A stretch of DNA of 64,000 nucleotides, taken from assembly GCF_001650715.1 (NCBI RefSeq), contig NZ_LWQT01000028.1, positions 1-64,000 on the forward strand. The letters are read 5' to 3'. A program made the position numbers and the translations under genes. How positions within the stretch are numbered: position 1 is the stretch's first letter; each line of letters starts with the position of its first letter. The DNA is from Paramagnetospirillum marisnigri. GTDB taxonomy: Bacteria; Pseudomonadota; Alphaproteobacteria; Rhodospirillales; Magnetospirillaceae. Positions 19,047 to 27,630 of the stretch are shown here, in pieces. The notes below the pieces were generated by a model that was given only the letters and a program-made list of their open reading frames with translations, made no database searches and was not told the DNA's origin.

Positions 19047-19190
19047 CATGTCCCTCGACGCCGGGCGCGCCCTCCGGGCGCTTGGCTACGCTTCGCTTTG
19101 GCCTTTCGCTGCGCTTCAGGCGCGCTACGCGGGGCCTCAACGGCCCAAGCGCCCGCCCAAGGCGGGCTTCCATGTCCCTCGACGCCGGGC
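19047..19190. repeat. Small palindromic segment bounded by 20-bp direct repeats
   Basis: CATGTCCCTCGACGCCGGGC occurs exactly at 19047-19066 and again at 19171-19190. The 104 bases between contain an 11-bp inverted repeat, CGGGCGCTTGG (19075-19085) with CCAAGCGCCCG (19145-19155). A tight 7-bp hairpin, GCCCGCC (19151-19157) with GGCGGGC (19161-19167), overlaps it. It has no gene. It could be a miniature mobile or REP-type element, or a duplicated region acting as terminator for the HNH gene that ends at 19194. Confidence 0.6.
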
Positions 19191-19193
19191 AGA

Positions 19194-19763
19194 TTATTCT
19201 TCCAGCAGGGCGATGTCCCAGTACAGGAAGTCGAGCCAGGTCTCGTGCAGGGTCTCTGAGTGGTCGGCGCAGCCCTTGGCCGCCATGTCCAACTGGTGGG
19301 GATTGGGTTCGAAGGGGGGGCGCAGCAGGCGCATCCCCGCCTCGCGCGGGGTCTTGGCCCCCTTCTTCAGATTGTCGGCGTGGCAGCAGGTGACGATGTT
19401 GTCCCAGGTGGTCTTGCCCCCGCGCGAGCGTGGCACCACGTGGTCGAAGGTCAGGTCGCGGGGCTGGAAGGTGCGGCCGCAGTATTGGCAGCGCATGCGG
19501 TCGCGCAAAAAAACGTGATAGCGGGTGAAGGAGACCCTTTTCCGCACATGGAAGCTTTTCAGGGCGACGACGCTGGGAATGCGGAAGGCCCGGCTGGCGG
19601 AATGGACCTCGATGTCATAGGCGCAGACCTGATGCACCCGCTCCTGCAGCACCGCCACCAGCGCATCCTGCCACGACCACACCGACAGCGGCCCCCAGCT
19701 CAGCGGCTGCATGTCCGCGTTGAGCACCAGGGTCTTCAGCTCGGTGGCGGCAAGATGGCCCAT
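19194..19763 (-). CDS. HNH endonuclease family protein
   Basis: A 189-residue HNH nuclease with a CQYCG zinc knuckle (about residues 93-97), the LTFDHVVPRSRGG metal-binding motif (about 104-116) and WDNIVTCCHADNLKKG. A C-terminal region carries DFLYWDIALLEE. Chromosomally encoded HNH proteins of this size with this N-terminus (ELKTLVLNADMQPLS) are widespread in alphaproteobacteria and not tied to mobile elements. The physiological role is not known. ATG 19763 is used; an internal ATG at residue 18 is less likely. Confidence 0.85.
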   Translation of the reverse strand: MGHLAATELKTLVLNADMQPLSWGPLSVWSWQDALVAVLQERVHQVCAYDIEVHSASRAFRIPSVVALKSFHVRKRVSFTRYHVFLRDRMRCQYCGRTFQPRDLTFDHVVPRSRGGKTTWDNIVTCCHADNLKKGAKTPREAGMRLLRPPFEPNPHQLDMAAKGCADHSETLHETWLDFLYWDIALLEE

Positions 19764-19964
19764 GGCTCAGGCCTCCATCCGCACCGATATCAAGGCAAGA
19801 TGACAGTCGATGGCGACCAATCGTCTCTCCCTTTCTCAGGTAAGCGCAAAATATAGTATTCAAGGGTGTTAATCCATACCCCTCTTCGTGATGGTTCGGT
19901 GAATCCTGCCCTTGCCGGTTTCGGTGCTTTATGTCGGAATACCGGAAGTTGATGGAGGGCGACC

Positions 19965-22841
19965 GTGCTTGTGGGCAGGACCCTGTGGGGCTGGCAGATC
20001 CGGCGGCGGCATGTACTGGCGGCGCTGATGGCGGCTGTCGCCATGGTGGCGACCCTGATGGTCACCGTGGTTCCCGATGCCGGGCTGCGCTGGGGGCTGG
20101 TCAAGGCCCTGCGCGATCTCGGCATGGTGGAGGTCGGGGTCGAGGACGCGGACCTGTCGCTGTTCCAGGGCAATGTGGTGATCAGGCGCATGCTGGCCCG
20201 CCCGGCCCTGGGCGATGTCCTGGGCATCAAGGACTTCGATCTGCGGTTCCAGTGGGCGCCACTGCTGGACAAGCGGGTGGTGATCGAGAGACTGGCCCTG
20301 TCGGGGGTCGAGATCCACGTCACCCGCGCCGCCGATGGCAAGGGTTTCATCGTCGACGGCCTGCCCCTGGCCCTGGCGGGCTCGGCACCGGAATCGTCAA
20401 ATTCCGTCGCCTGGGCCTTTGACGTGGCCAGCCTGGAACTGACCGACAGCCGCCTGCGTCTGACCGATGGCCCGACCACTCTCGACGTGGCGGTGGCGCG
20501 GCTGGTGGTGGAGCATCTCAACAGCCGCCGCCCGGCCCAGGCGGTGGTGGTGGCGCTCAGCGGCAGTCTCAACGGCGCCGAGATCGATGCCCGCGGCAGT
20601 CTGCGGCCTTTCGCCGATGAACCCGATTTCGCGCTGGATGCGCGCATGAAAGGCCTTGATCTGGCCGGGCTGGACAGCGTTGCCGCCAAGGCCGGGGCGG
20701 CGGGACTGGCCGGGCGTCTCTCGCTGGTGGCGTCGCTGAAGGGGGCCATGGCGGCGGGTGGCTTGCGGATCGGGGGCGACGGACGGGTGGAACTGGAGCA
20801 ATTCACCCTGGCCGCGCCGGTCAAGGCTGGCGCCGGGTCCCTTGCCCTGGATGTGCGGCGCGGGGTCTGGGATGGCGAGACGCTGTCCCTGGCGGGGGAG
20901 GTGTCGGCTTCGGCCCTGGCCATTCGTCACGATCAGGCGCAGGGAAAGCTGGCGGGTCTGAAACTGGAGGTGGACAAGGCCGACTGGCGCGGCGGGCGGC
21001 TCGGCCTGTCGGCCCGGCTCGAGGCCCAGGGTTTGGCGGGGAGCAACGGGAGCGACAGCGGTTCGGCGGCCTCGCTGGTGGTGGACGCGCCTGAGCTGAG
21101 CTGGGACGGCAAGTTGGACTGGCGCGGTGCCGCCCGGCTGGCCGGGGCCAAGGTGCTGGCGGCCGGGCTCGACGTCACGCCGGACGCCGCCGCCTGGACC
21201 GGTCGCCTGGAACTGGCCCCCGGCGCGGGCGAGCCCTCGGGCCGGGCGGAGGGTCGGTTGGAGCTGGGGCCGTTGGCCTTCAAGGGCTTCGACTTTGCCT
21301 ATGCCCATCGTCATCTCAACCTGGACGGACAAGTGGACTTCGGTGCCAAGGGCAAGCTTCCCCTGGCCGGACGCCTCAAGCTGAAGGGCGAGGGGATATC
21401 GCTGAAAGAGCCCGCCAAGGGGATGGACTGGCTGGCCATGGACAAGGTCGACCTTGCCGATCTTGCCATTTCCCGCGACGGGGCCGTCGCCGCGGAACGC
21501 CTGATCACCTCGGGGATGGCGGCGGTGCGGCGCGAAGGCAAGGGCCGGGGCAAGGGCGACCATTCCTGGCGGCTGGAGGCGCGCGCCCTGCGCCTGGACC
21601 ATCCCTCCCTGGCCGCCGATGGCGGCTTGGCGGTTTCCGATATTCGTCTCGATGGCATGACGGCGCGCATAGCCCGCGCCGCCGATGGCAATTGGGTGGG
21701 GCTGCCTTCCGGTGGCGGCGGCGACGGCGGTGCGGCCAAGTCCGCCAGCGAGTCCCGCATGCCCGCCCTTTCCCTGGGGCGGCTGCAGGTGGGCGGCGGC
21801 AGCCGGGTCCTGTTTCGCGACAACAGTCTGGGCGAGGGGGTGCGGCTGGACGTCAACGGCCTCGACGTCACCCTGTCCGATCTGGACAGCGCCAAGCCCG
21901 ATCGCGACAGCCCCTTCGTGATCAAGGCGGAAGTGGGAGGGGCCAGCGTCGGCCTGACCGGCGTGGTCCACCCCTTCGCCGATGTGCCCGGCGGGCGGCT
22001 GGACGGCACCATCAAGGCGCTGGAACTGCCGCCGCTCTCTCCCTATCTGGCCGAGGGGCTGGGCGTGCATCTTCGCACCGGCCAGTTCAGCGGCAGTTTC
22101 TCCGGAGGGGCCAGGGGCGGCAAGCTGGACGGCAAGCTGGAGGTGGATCTGGCCAATCTCGCCATCGCGCCTCCCGATCCTAACGCTCCCATGGTCCGCA
22201 AGCTGGACATGCCGCTGGAAACGGTCCTGAACCTGCTGCGCGACAGCGAGGGGCGTATCCGCCTGTCGCTGCCGGTGCGTGGCGATCTGGCCAATCCCGA
22301 CCTTGATGTCAGCGATGCCGTCTCCCAGGCGGTGGCGGGGGCCATGAAAGCCACCGTGCTGACCACCCTGAAGCTGGCCTTTCCCCTGGCGGCGCTGATC
22401 GAACTGGCCATGGATGCCAATGACGGTCCCGCCCTGTCGCTATCGCCGCTGGACTTCGCGCCCGGGACCTCGGTCCTGAACGACGATCATCGTCGCCGCC
22501 TGGAGGATGTCGCCCATCTGCTGCGCGAGCGGCCGGGCCTCACCATCACCTTGTGCGGCAAGGCCGATGGCGCCGATTGGCCCGCCCTGGTGGCGCGGCG
22601 CCGGGCCGAGGACCGGCCGCTGCTGACCCGGCTGGAACGCCTGGTCGGCATCGAGCGCAAGGAAGCCGAGGCCGGAACCCCGGACCATGACAGCCTGATC
22701 AATCTGGCCAACAGCCGGGTGACCCTGGCCAAGCAGTTCCTGGTGGATGGCGCCGGGGTCGAGGCTGGACGGGTGTTCGCCTGCCGCGCCGAGATCGAGG
22801 CCGATGGTGGCAAGGGGCCTCGGGTCGATCTGCTTCTGTGA
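19965..22841 (+). CDS. AsmA-like DUF748 envelope protein
   Basis: A 958-residue protein starting at GTG 19965 with GGAGGG six bases upstream. One N-terminal membrane helix (about residues 17-37) is followed by a long, beta-rich, low-complexity AsmA/DUF748-type region with many ASLELTDSRLRL-like repeats. The C-terminal segment from about residue 825 (LDFAPGTSVLNDDHRRRL onwards, with a LTITLCGKAD strand) resembles an OmpA-like fold. Relatives are inner-membrane-anchored periplasmic proteins proposed to form bridges for lipid transport or outer-membrane homeostasis. Exact role is unproven. It is divergent from the HNH gene. Confidence 0.8.
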   Translation: MLVGRTLWGWQIRRRHVLAALMAAVAMVATLMVTVVPDAGLRWGLVKALRDLGMVEVGVEDADLSLFQGNVVIRRMLARPALGDVLGIKDFDLRFQWAPLLDKRVVIERLALSGVEIHVTRAADGKGFIVDGLPLALAGSAPESSNSVAWAFDVASLELTDSRLRLTDGPTTLDVAVARLVVEHLNSRRPAQAVVVALSGSLNGAEIDARGSLRPFADEPDFALDARMKGLDLAGLDSVAAKAGAAGLAGRLSLVASLKGAMAAGGLRIGGDGRVELEQFTLAAPVKAGAGSLALDVRRGVWDGETLSLAGEVSASALAIRHDQAQGKLAGLKLEVDKADWRGGRLGLSARLEAQGLAGSNGSDSGSAASLVVDAPELSWDGKLDWRGAARLAGAKVLAAGLDVTPDAAAWTGRLELAPGAGEPSGRAEGRLELGPLAFKGFDFAYAHRHLNLDGQVDFGAKGKLPLAGRLKLKGEGISLKEPAKGMDWLAMDKVDLADLAISRDGAVAAERLITSGMAAVRREGKGRGKGDHSWRLEARALRLDHPSLAADGGLAVSDIRLDGMTARIARAADGNWVGLPSGGGGDGGAAKSASESRMPALSLGRLQVGGGSRVLFRDNSLGEGVRLDVNGLDVTLSDLDSAKPDRDSPFVIKAEVGGASVGLTGVVHPFADVPGGRLDGTIKALELPPLSPYLAEGLGVHLRTGQFSGSFSGGARGGKLDGKLEVDLANLAIAPPDPNAPMVRKLDMPLETVLNLLRDSEGRIRLSLPVRGDLANPDLDVSDAVSQAVAGAMKATVLTTLKLAFPLAALIELAMDANDGPALSLSPLDFAPGTSVLNDDHRRRLEDVAHLLRERPGLTITLCGKADGADWPALVARRRAEDRPLLTRLERLVGIERKEAEAGTPDHDSLINLANSRVTLAKQFLVDGAGVEAGRVFACRAEIEADGGKGPRVDLLL

Positions 22842-23090
22842 GTTGGCGGGCTGTTGCTGTCTATTCACGATGTTCGGCGATCGGGCGCAAGTCACGCCGT
22901 ATACAAGCCTGAATCGCGAGGCAGGCTATTTTGTGTCTGGAAATGGTCTCGGCGTAAATAATCGGAAATTTATTCAATAAGATGACATATTTATTTCAAA
23001 AATACATGATTTGCATAGATATTTAGAACGTATATGAAATTCACTTCAAGTGAGTTGAACTGGTTGAATTGCTAGGTCGAGACTTGTTGC
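22842..23090. promoter_or_regulatory. AT-rich intergenic region upstream of the LuxR-type gene
   Basis: This 249-base gap is clearly richer in A/T than the surrounding genes, especially 22960-23060. It contains TCACTTCAAGTGA (23041-23053), a perfect 6-bp inverted repeat around one C, close to the start of the LuxR-type gene. It could be an operator. No gene or clean -35/-10 pair was seen. Confidence 0.4.
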
Positions 23091-23411
23091 TTGATTGCGC
23101 GCCAACACCCCACCTATTCTCCATCCATAAGTGTTGTTTCCTTAGTCGCAGGTGAAGGTTTGGATGATTCCGGCTCGCATGAGCTGTTGACGGACCGTGA
23201 ACGTGATGTGCTCTCACTGGTCTCGTCCGGCCTCAGCAGTAAGGAAATCGCGCGTCACCTCAGTATCTCGGTCGGTGGCGCCAATTTCCATATCAACAAT
23301 GCCATGAAGAAGCTGAAGGCTTCGACCCGGGCCCATGCCGTGGCCCTGGCCATCTTCCATGGAATCATTCCCAACCGGGTGTCGCAACCGGTCGACTCGG
23401 TCGGTGAGTGA
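23091..23411 (+). CDS. Stand-alone LuxR-type HTH protein
   Basis: A 106-residue protein that is almost only a GerE/LuxR DNA-binding domain. LTDRERDVLSLVSSGLSSKE leads into IARHLSIS and NFHINNAMKKL, then ASTRAHAVALAIFHGII. The last two segments are typical of quorum-sensing LuxR proteins, but the N-terminal autoinducer-binding domain is missing. No ATG is available: TTG 23091 is the furthest start; a TTG near 23158 would give a shorter protein. It may be a remnant, or a small regulator of the LuxR-HTH-only kind. The AT-rich upstream region may hold its promoter. Confidence 0.7.
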   Translation: MIARQHPTYSPSISVVSLVAGEGLDDSGSHELLTDRERDVLSLVSSGLSSKEIARHLSISVGGANFHINNAMKKLKASTRAHAVALAIFHGIIPNRVSQPVDSVGE

Positions 23412-23420
23412 TCACCCGCC

Positions 23421-23840
23421 ATGGACGGAATCGGGGGTAGGCCTTTGCTGGACATGAGTCGTTTCGAGCAGGCCCCACCGGATGAAAGCGAGCAGCGCCG
23501 GTTCGAACGCGCGGTCATGGCGGTGATGTACCGGGTGTGCGTGACAGGCGAACGCATCGATCAGGCCGCCCAAGACTATGCCACCAACAGCCAGTTCGGG
23601 CTGTTGCGCGATCACCTGCTGGCCGACATGATCATCTGTGCCTCGGACTGTCTGCGGGCCCTGGCCCCACGCCAGGGGAACGCGCGCCCAGCCCCCGATT
23701 CGGTGCTGGCGCTGTTCGGGCGCTGGCTGGGGCGCGGTGGCATGGACGAGTCCTGGCACGGCGGCGAGCGAACCCGCATCCAGGACTGCATCCGCAATCT
23801 GCGCCGGGCCGAATCTGGCGCGGATGTCGGGAATCCTTGA
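23421..23840 (+). CDS. Conserved hypothetical protein
   Basis: A 139-residue, probably soluble, largely helical protein that I do not recognise. It has an acidic N-terminus, a central [19 protein letters not shown] helix and no membrane segment or metal motif. It starts nine bases after the LuxR-type gene and ends 67 bases before the chosen miaB start, so it could be co-expressed with the HTH gene. ATG 23421 and ATG 23454 are both possible; neither has a strong ribosome-binding site. Confidence 0.55.
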   Translation: MDGIGGRPLLDMSRFEQAPPDESEQRRFERAVMAVMYRVCVTGERIDQAAQDYATNSQFGLLRDHLLADMIICASDCLRALAPRQGNARPAPDSVLALFGRWLGRGGMDESWHGGERTRIQDCIRNLRRAESGADVGNP

Positions 23841-23907
23841 CTCTGGGGCCGGGGATGCTAGCCTCCGACCCAGACTGAAGGAGCGGATTCTCCGCCCGCG
23901 AACGACC

Positions 23908-25224
23908 TTGGCAAAAAGACTCTTCGTCAAAACCTACGGCTGCCAGATGAACGTCTATGACTCCGCCCGCATGGCGGATGTCCTGGCACCGCTGGGCTAT
24001 GCCTCGGCCGATGGGCCCGAGGACGCCGACATGGTCATCCTCAATACCTGCCATATCCGCGAGAAGGCGGCCGAGAAGGTGTTCTCGGAACTGGGCCGCC
24101 TGAAGAAGCTGCAGGCCGCCAAGGCCCAGGCCGGTGGGCGCATGGTGCTGGCGGTGGCGGGCTGTGTCGCCCAGGCCGAGGGCGAGGAAATCCTGCGCCG
24201 CGCGCCCTTCGTCGATATCGTGCTGGGGCCGCAGACCTATCACCGCCTGCCCGAGATGGTGGCCCAGGCCGCCCGGGCCGGGGGCGCGGTGCTGGACACC
24301 GAATTTCCGGCCGAACCCAAATTCGATTTCCTGCCCGAGGCGCGGGCCGAGGGCAGCAGCGCCTTCCTCTCGGTGCAGGAAGGCTGCGACAAGTTCTGCA
24401 CTTTCTGCGTGGTGCCCTATACCCGCGGTGCCGAGTATTCCCGGCCCGCCAGCGCCGTGCTGGCCGAGGCCCGCGCCCTGGCCGCCCAGGGCGTGCGTGA
24501 GATCACGCTTTTGGGCCAGAACGTCAACGGCTGGCGGAGCGACGACGGTTGGAGCCTGGGGCGCTTGCTGCGCGCCCTGGCCGAGGTCGAGGGGCTGGAG
24601 CGGCTGCGCTACACCACCTCGCATCCCCGCGACATGGATGACGACCTGATCGCCGCCCATGCCGATCTGCCGCAACTGATGCCCTTCCTGCATCTGCCGC
24701 TGCAATCGGGGTCCGACCGTATTCTTGCCGCCATGAACCGGGGCCACGACCGCGACGTCTATCTCCGCCTCGCCGAGCGGCTGAAAACGGCCCGACCCGA
24801 TCTGGCGCTGTCGTCGGATTTCATTACCGGCTTTCCCGGCGAAACCGACGCCGATTTCGCCGAGACCCTGGACATCGTGCGCCGGGTGGGCTTCGTGCAG
24901 ACCTATTCCTTCAAGTACAGTCCGCGTCCCGGCACCCCCGCCGCTCTGATGCCCAATCAGGTGCCGGAGAAGGTGAAGGAGGAGCGCCTCGCCGAGTTGC
25001 AGGCCCTGCTGCTGGCCCAGACCGAGGACTTCAACCGCGCCTGTGTCGGGCGCGAGATGCGGGTGCTGCTGGACCGTCCCGGCCGCCATGCCGGGCAGTT
25101 GGTGGGGCGCTCGCCCTATATGCAGCCGGTGCATGTGAAGGCGGCGGCCCATCTCATCGGCTCGGTGGTCAATTTGCGCATCACCGCGCTTCATCCCAAT
25201 TCGCTCGAGGCGGTGCCGACGTGA
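23908..25224 (+). CDS. miaB: tRNA-2-methylthio-N6-dimethylallyladenosine synthase MiaB
   Basis: A radical-SAM methylthiotransferase of 438 residues. The N-terminal UPF0004 domain has auxiliary-cluster cysteines C12 (YGCQMN), C48 (NTCHIRE) and C86 (AGCVAQ). The radical-SAM CxxxCxxC is C160/C164/C167 (CDKFCTFC), and a TRAM domain ends the protein. It converts i6A37 to ms2i6A37 in tRNA. The start is uncertain: family similarity begins at the TTG at 23908; ATG 23824 would add 28 unconserved residues and overlap the preceding gene. It is the first gene of a tight operon with phoH, ybeY, corC and lnt. Confidence 0.93.
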   Translation: MAKRLFVKTYGCQMNVYDSARMADVLAPLGYASADGPEDADMVILNTCHIREKAAEKVFSELGRLKKLQAAKAQAGGRMVLAVAGCVAQAEGEEILRRAPFVDIVLGPQTYHRLPEMVAQAARAGGAVLDTEFPAEPKFDFLPEARAEGSSAFLSVQEGCDKFCTFCVVPYTRGAEYSRPASAVLAEARALAAQGVREITLLGQNVNGWRSDDGWSLGRLLRALAEVEGLERLRYTTSHPRDMDDDLIAAHADLPQLMPFLHLPLQSGSDRILAAMNRGHDRDVYLRLAERLKTARPDLALSSDFITGFPGETDADFAETLDIVRRVGFVQTYSFKYSPRPGTPAALMPNQVPEKVKEERLAELQALLLAQTEDFNRACVGREMRVLLDRPGRHAGQLVGRSPYMQPVHVKAAAHLIGSVVNLRITALHPNSLEAVPT

Positions 25225-26198
25225 GCGAGGCTGGCCAGTCCCGGCTGCGCGAATTCCAGGACAACGCCCTGGCCCAGGTGCTGTTCGGTCCCCATAACGC
25301 CAATCTCGACCGCATCGAGGCCCGGCTGGGGGTGGCGCTGGACGCGCGCGGCAATACCGTGAGCATCTCCGGCACCCCCGATCTGGTGGACGAGGCGGCC
25401 TCGGTGCTGGATCGGCTCTACGACCTGGCGCGGCGCCAGGGCCATATCGAGACCGCCGACGTGGACGCGGCGCTGCGCATGGTGGGAGAGCCCGATGGCC
25501 CCGAGGCGGGCGGCGGGCCGCCGGTCATCCGCACCCGCAAGCGCCATATCGCCGCCCGTACTCCCATGCAGGCCGAGTATATCCGGGCGCTGGATCAGGC
25601 CGACCTGACCTTCGGCCTGGGACCGGCCGGAACCGGCAAGACCTATCTGGCGGTGGCCCAGGCGGTGGCCATGATGGTGGCGGGCGAGGTGGACCGCATC
25701 ATCTTGTCGCGTCCGGCGGTGGAGGCGGGCGAGCGCCTGGGCTTCCTGCCCGGCGACCTCAAGGACAAGGTCGATCCCTATCTGCGGCCCTTGTATGACG
25801 CGCTCTACGACATGCTGCCCGGCGATCAGGTGGCCAAGAAGCTGCTGGCGGGCGAGATCGAGGTGGCGCCGCTGGCCTTCATGCGCGGCCGCACCCTGGC
25901 CAATTCCTTCATCATCCTGGACGAGGCCCAGAACACCACCACCATGCAGATGAAGATGTTCCTGACCCGCATGGGTGAGCATTCCCGCATGGCGGTGACC
26001 GGCGATCCCAGCCAGGTGGACCTGCCGCCCGGGGTGCGCTCGGGGCTGAGCGACGCCATGGAAATCCTGGACGGCATGCAAGGCGTGCGCTTCATCCGCT
26101 TCACCGACAAGGACGTGGTTCGTCACGATCTGGTCACACGCATCGTTCGCGCTTACGATAAAGTGGAGCGGACGCGAAAGGAAAAGCCCTCGCCGTGA
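25221..26198 (+). CDS. phoH: PhoH-like ATPase
   Basis: A 325-residue PhoH family P-loop protein. Walker A GPAGTGKT lies near residues 134-141 and Walker [10 protein letters not shown] near 232-240; the N-terminal 100 residues resemble the KH-like region of PhoH/YbeZ. GTG 25221 overlaps the miaB stop (GTGA) and its own end overlaps ybeY. The conserved ybeZ-ybeY-ybeX-lnt order suggests a link with rRNA/RNA maturation rather than phosphate control. Catalytic activity in vivo is not settled. Confidence 0.93.
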   Translation: MSEAGQSRLREFQDNALAQVLFGPHNANLDRIEARLGVALDARGNTVSISGTPDLVDEAASVLDRLYDLARRQGHIETADVDAALRMVGEPDGPEAGGGPPVIRTRKRHIAARTPMQAEYIRALDQADLTFGLGPAGTGKTYLAVAQAVAMMVAGEVDRIILSRPAVEAGERLGFLPGDLKDKVDPYLRPLYDALYDMLPGDQVAKKLLAGEIEVAPLAFMRGRTLANSFIILDEAQNTTTMQMKMFLTRMGEHSRMAVTGDPSQVDLPPGVRSGLSDAMEILDGMQGVRFIRFTDKDVVRHDLVTRIVRAYDKVERTRKEKPSP

Positions 26199-26707
26199 CC
26201 ACCACCATCGACATTGATGTCCGTCTGGACAGTCCCCAGTGGCAGGCCCGCCTGCCCGACGCCGAGGCCCGTTGCGGCCGTCTGGCCGCCACCGCGCTGG
26301 AAGCGGTGGACCTGCCCGACGGCGTGGTGGAATTGTCCATCGTCCTGGCCGACGACGAGGCGGTGCGGGCGCTGAACAAGGGCTGGCGCGGCAAGGATGC
26401 CCCCACCAACGTGCTGTCCTTCGCGGCCCTGGATGAGGAGGACGCGCCGCTGGTCGAAGGCGCGCCGCTGCTGTTGGGCGATGTCATCCTGGCTTTCGAG
26501 ACCTGCGCCGCCGAGGCCAGCGACCAGGGCAAGAGCCTCGAGGATCATTTCAGCCATCTGGTGATCCATGGCGTGTTGCACCTGCTGGGCTTCGACCACG
26601 AGGACGAGGAAGAAGCCATCGAGATGGAGGCGCTGGAATCCGCCTTGCTGGCGTCGCTGGGCATTGCCGATCCCTACGGAGATGAAGAGGAAGACGAAGG
26701 GCCATGA
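26195..26707 (+). CDS. ybeY: YbeY endoribonuclease (rRNA maturation factor)
   Basis: A 170-residue YbeY protein with the zinc-binding HGVLHLLGFDH motif (H3 signature) in the C-terminal third, and the NVLSF block upstream. It takes part in 16S rRNA 3'-end maturation and ribosome quality control. GTG start at 26195 overlaps the phoH stop. An acidic tail (GDEEEDEGP) ends the protein. Neighbours in both directions overlap by four bases, implying translational coupling. Confidence 0.95.
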   Translation: MTTTIDIDVRLDSPQWQARLPDAEARCGRLAATALEAVDLPDGVVELSIVLADDEAVRALNKGWRGKDAPTNVLSFAALDEEDAPLVEGAPLLLGDVILAFETCAAEASDQGKSLEDHFSHLVIHGVLHLLGFDHEDEEEAIEMEALESALLASLGIADPYGDEEEDEGP

Positions 26708-27630
26708 ACGACCCGGGTGGCAGTAGCCCGCCTCGCGACAGCGGGGCGGCCACGAAGAAATCCGACGAGTCCCTGATCAAGGCCGTGCGTGGCTGGCTGC
26801 GATTGGGACGCCGCCCGCGGGGCGGCGAGACCGTGCGCGAAGCGTTGGAAGAACTGATCGAGGATCGCGACGATGCCGAGATCCCCATCAATGACCATGA
26901 ACGCCAGTTGCTGGGTAATATCCTGCATCTGCGCGATGTCACCGCCGCCGATGTGGGGGTTCCCCGCGCCGATATCGTGGCGGTGGAGGCCCGCACTCCG
27001 CTCAACGACCTGATCAAGCTGTTCATCGAATGCGGCCATTCCCGCCTGCCGGTCTACCGCCGCACCCTGGATGATGTCATCGGCATGGTTCACATCAAGG
27101 ACCTGCTGGCGGTCCTCGGCGAGGGCAAGCCGTTCAACCTGCCGCGCATGGTGCGCCGGGTGCAGTTCGCCGCCCCCAGCATGCGGGTGACCGATCTGCT
27201 GCTGGACATGCGTCTGAAGCGGGCCCATCTGGCGCTGGTGGTGGACGAATACGGCGGCATCGACGGGCTGGTCACCATCGAGGATCTGGTGGAACAGATC
27301 GTCGGCGAGATCGAGGACGAGCACGATGCCGACGAGGAGCCCGACATGGTGGATCTGGACGGCGGCGTCATCGAGGCCGACGCCCGTACACCCATCGCCG
27401 ATTTCGAGGAGAAGATGGGCGACGTCCTGACCGAGGAGGAGCGGGAAGAGGTCGAGACCCTGGGCGGTCTGGTGTTCTTCGTCGCCGGGCGGGTGCCGTC
27501 GCGTGGTGAATTGATCACCCATTCCGCCGGGCTGGAATTCGAGGTCCTGGACGCCGATCCGCGCCGGGTCAAGCGGGTGCGGGTCCGCCGCATCAGCACT
27601 TCCGCCGAAAGCGAGATCGAACAGGCATGA
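26704..27630 (+). CDS. corC: CorC/HlyC-type CBS-domain protein (YbeX-like)
   Basis: A 308-residue soluble protein with two CBS domains (about residues 80-200, containing VPRADIVAVEA and LVVDEYGGIDGLVTIEDL) and a C-terminal CorC_HlyC domain (about 215-300). It lacks the DUF21 membrane part of larger haemolysin-like proteins. YbeX/CorC is linked to magnesium/cobalt homeostasis and, by gene order, to ribosome maturation. ATG overlaps the ybeY stop; the end overlaps lnt. An acidic stretch (EIEDEHDADEEPD) follows the CBS pair. Confidence 0.92.
   Translation: MNDPGGSSPPRDSGAATKKSDESLIKAVRGWLRLGRRPRGGETVREALEELIEDRDDAEIPINDHERQLLGNILHLRDVTAADVGVPRADIVAVEARTPLNDLIKLFIECGHSRLPVYRRTLDDVIGMVHIKDLLAVLGEGKPFNLPRMVRRVQFAAPSMRVTDLLLDMRLKRAHLALVVDEYGGIDGLVTIEDLVEQIVGEIEDEHDADEEPDMVDLDGGVIEADARTPIADFEEKMGDVLTEEEREEVETLGGLVFFVAGRVPSRGELITHSAGLEFEVLDADPRRVKRVRVRRISTSAESEIEQA

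Noticed and set aside
18958-19193. Possible gatC upstream of gatA
   Set aside because: The region is a repeat-like, palindromic segment, and no frame gives a GatC-like protein of about 95 residues.
19194-19763. HNH gene as part of a group II intron or other mobile element
   Set aside because: No reverse transcriptase, intron structure or element ends beside it; it looks like a stable chromosomal family member.
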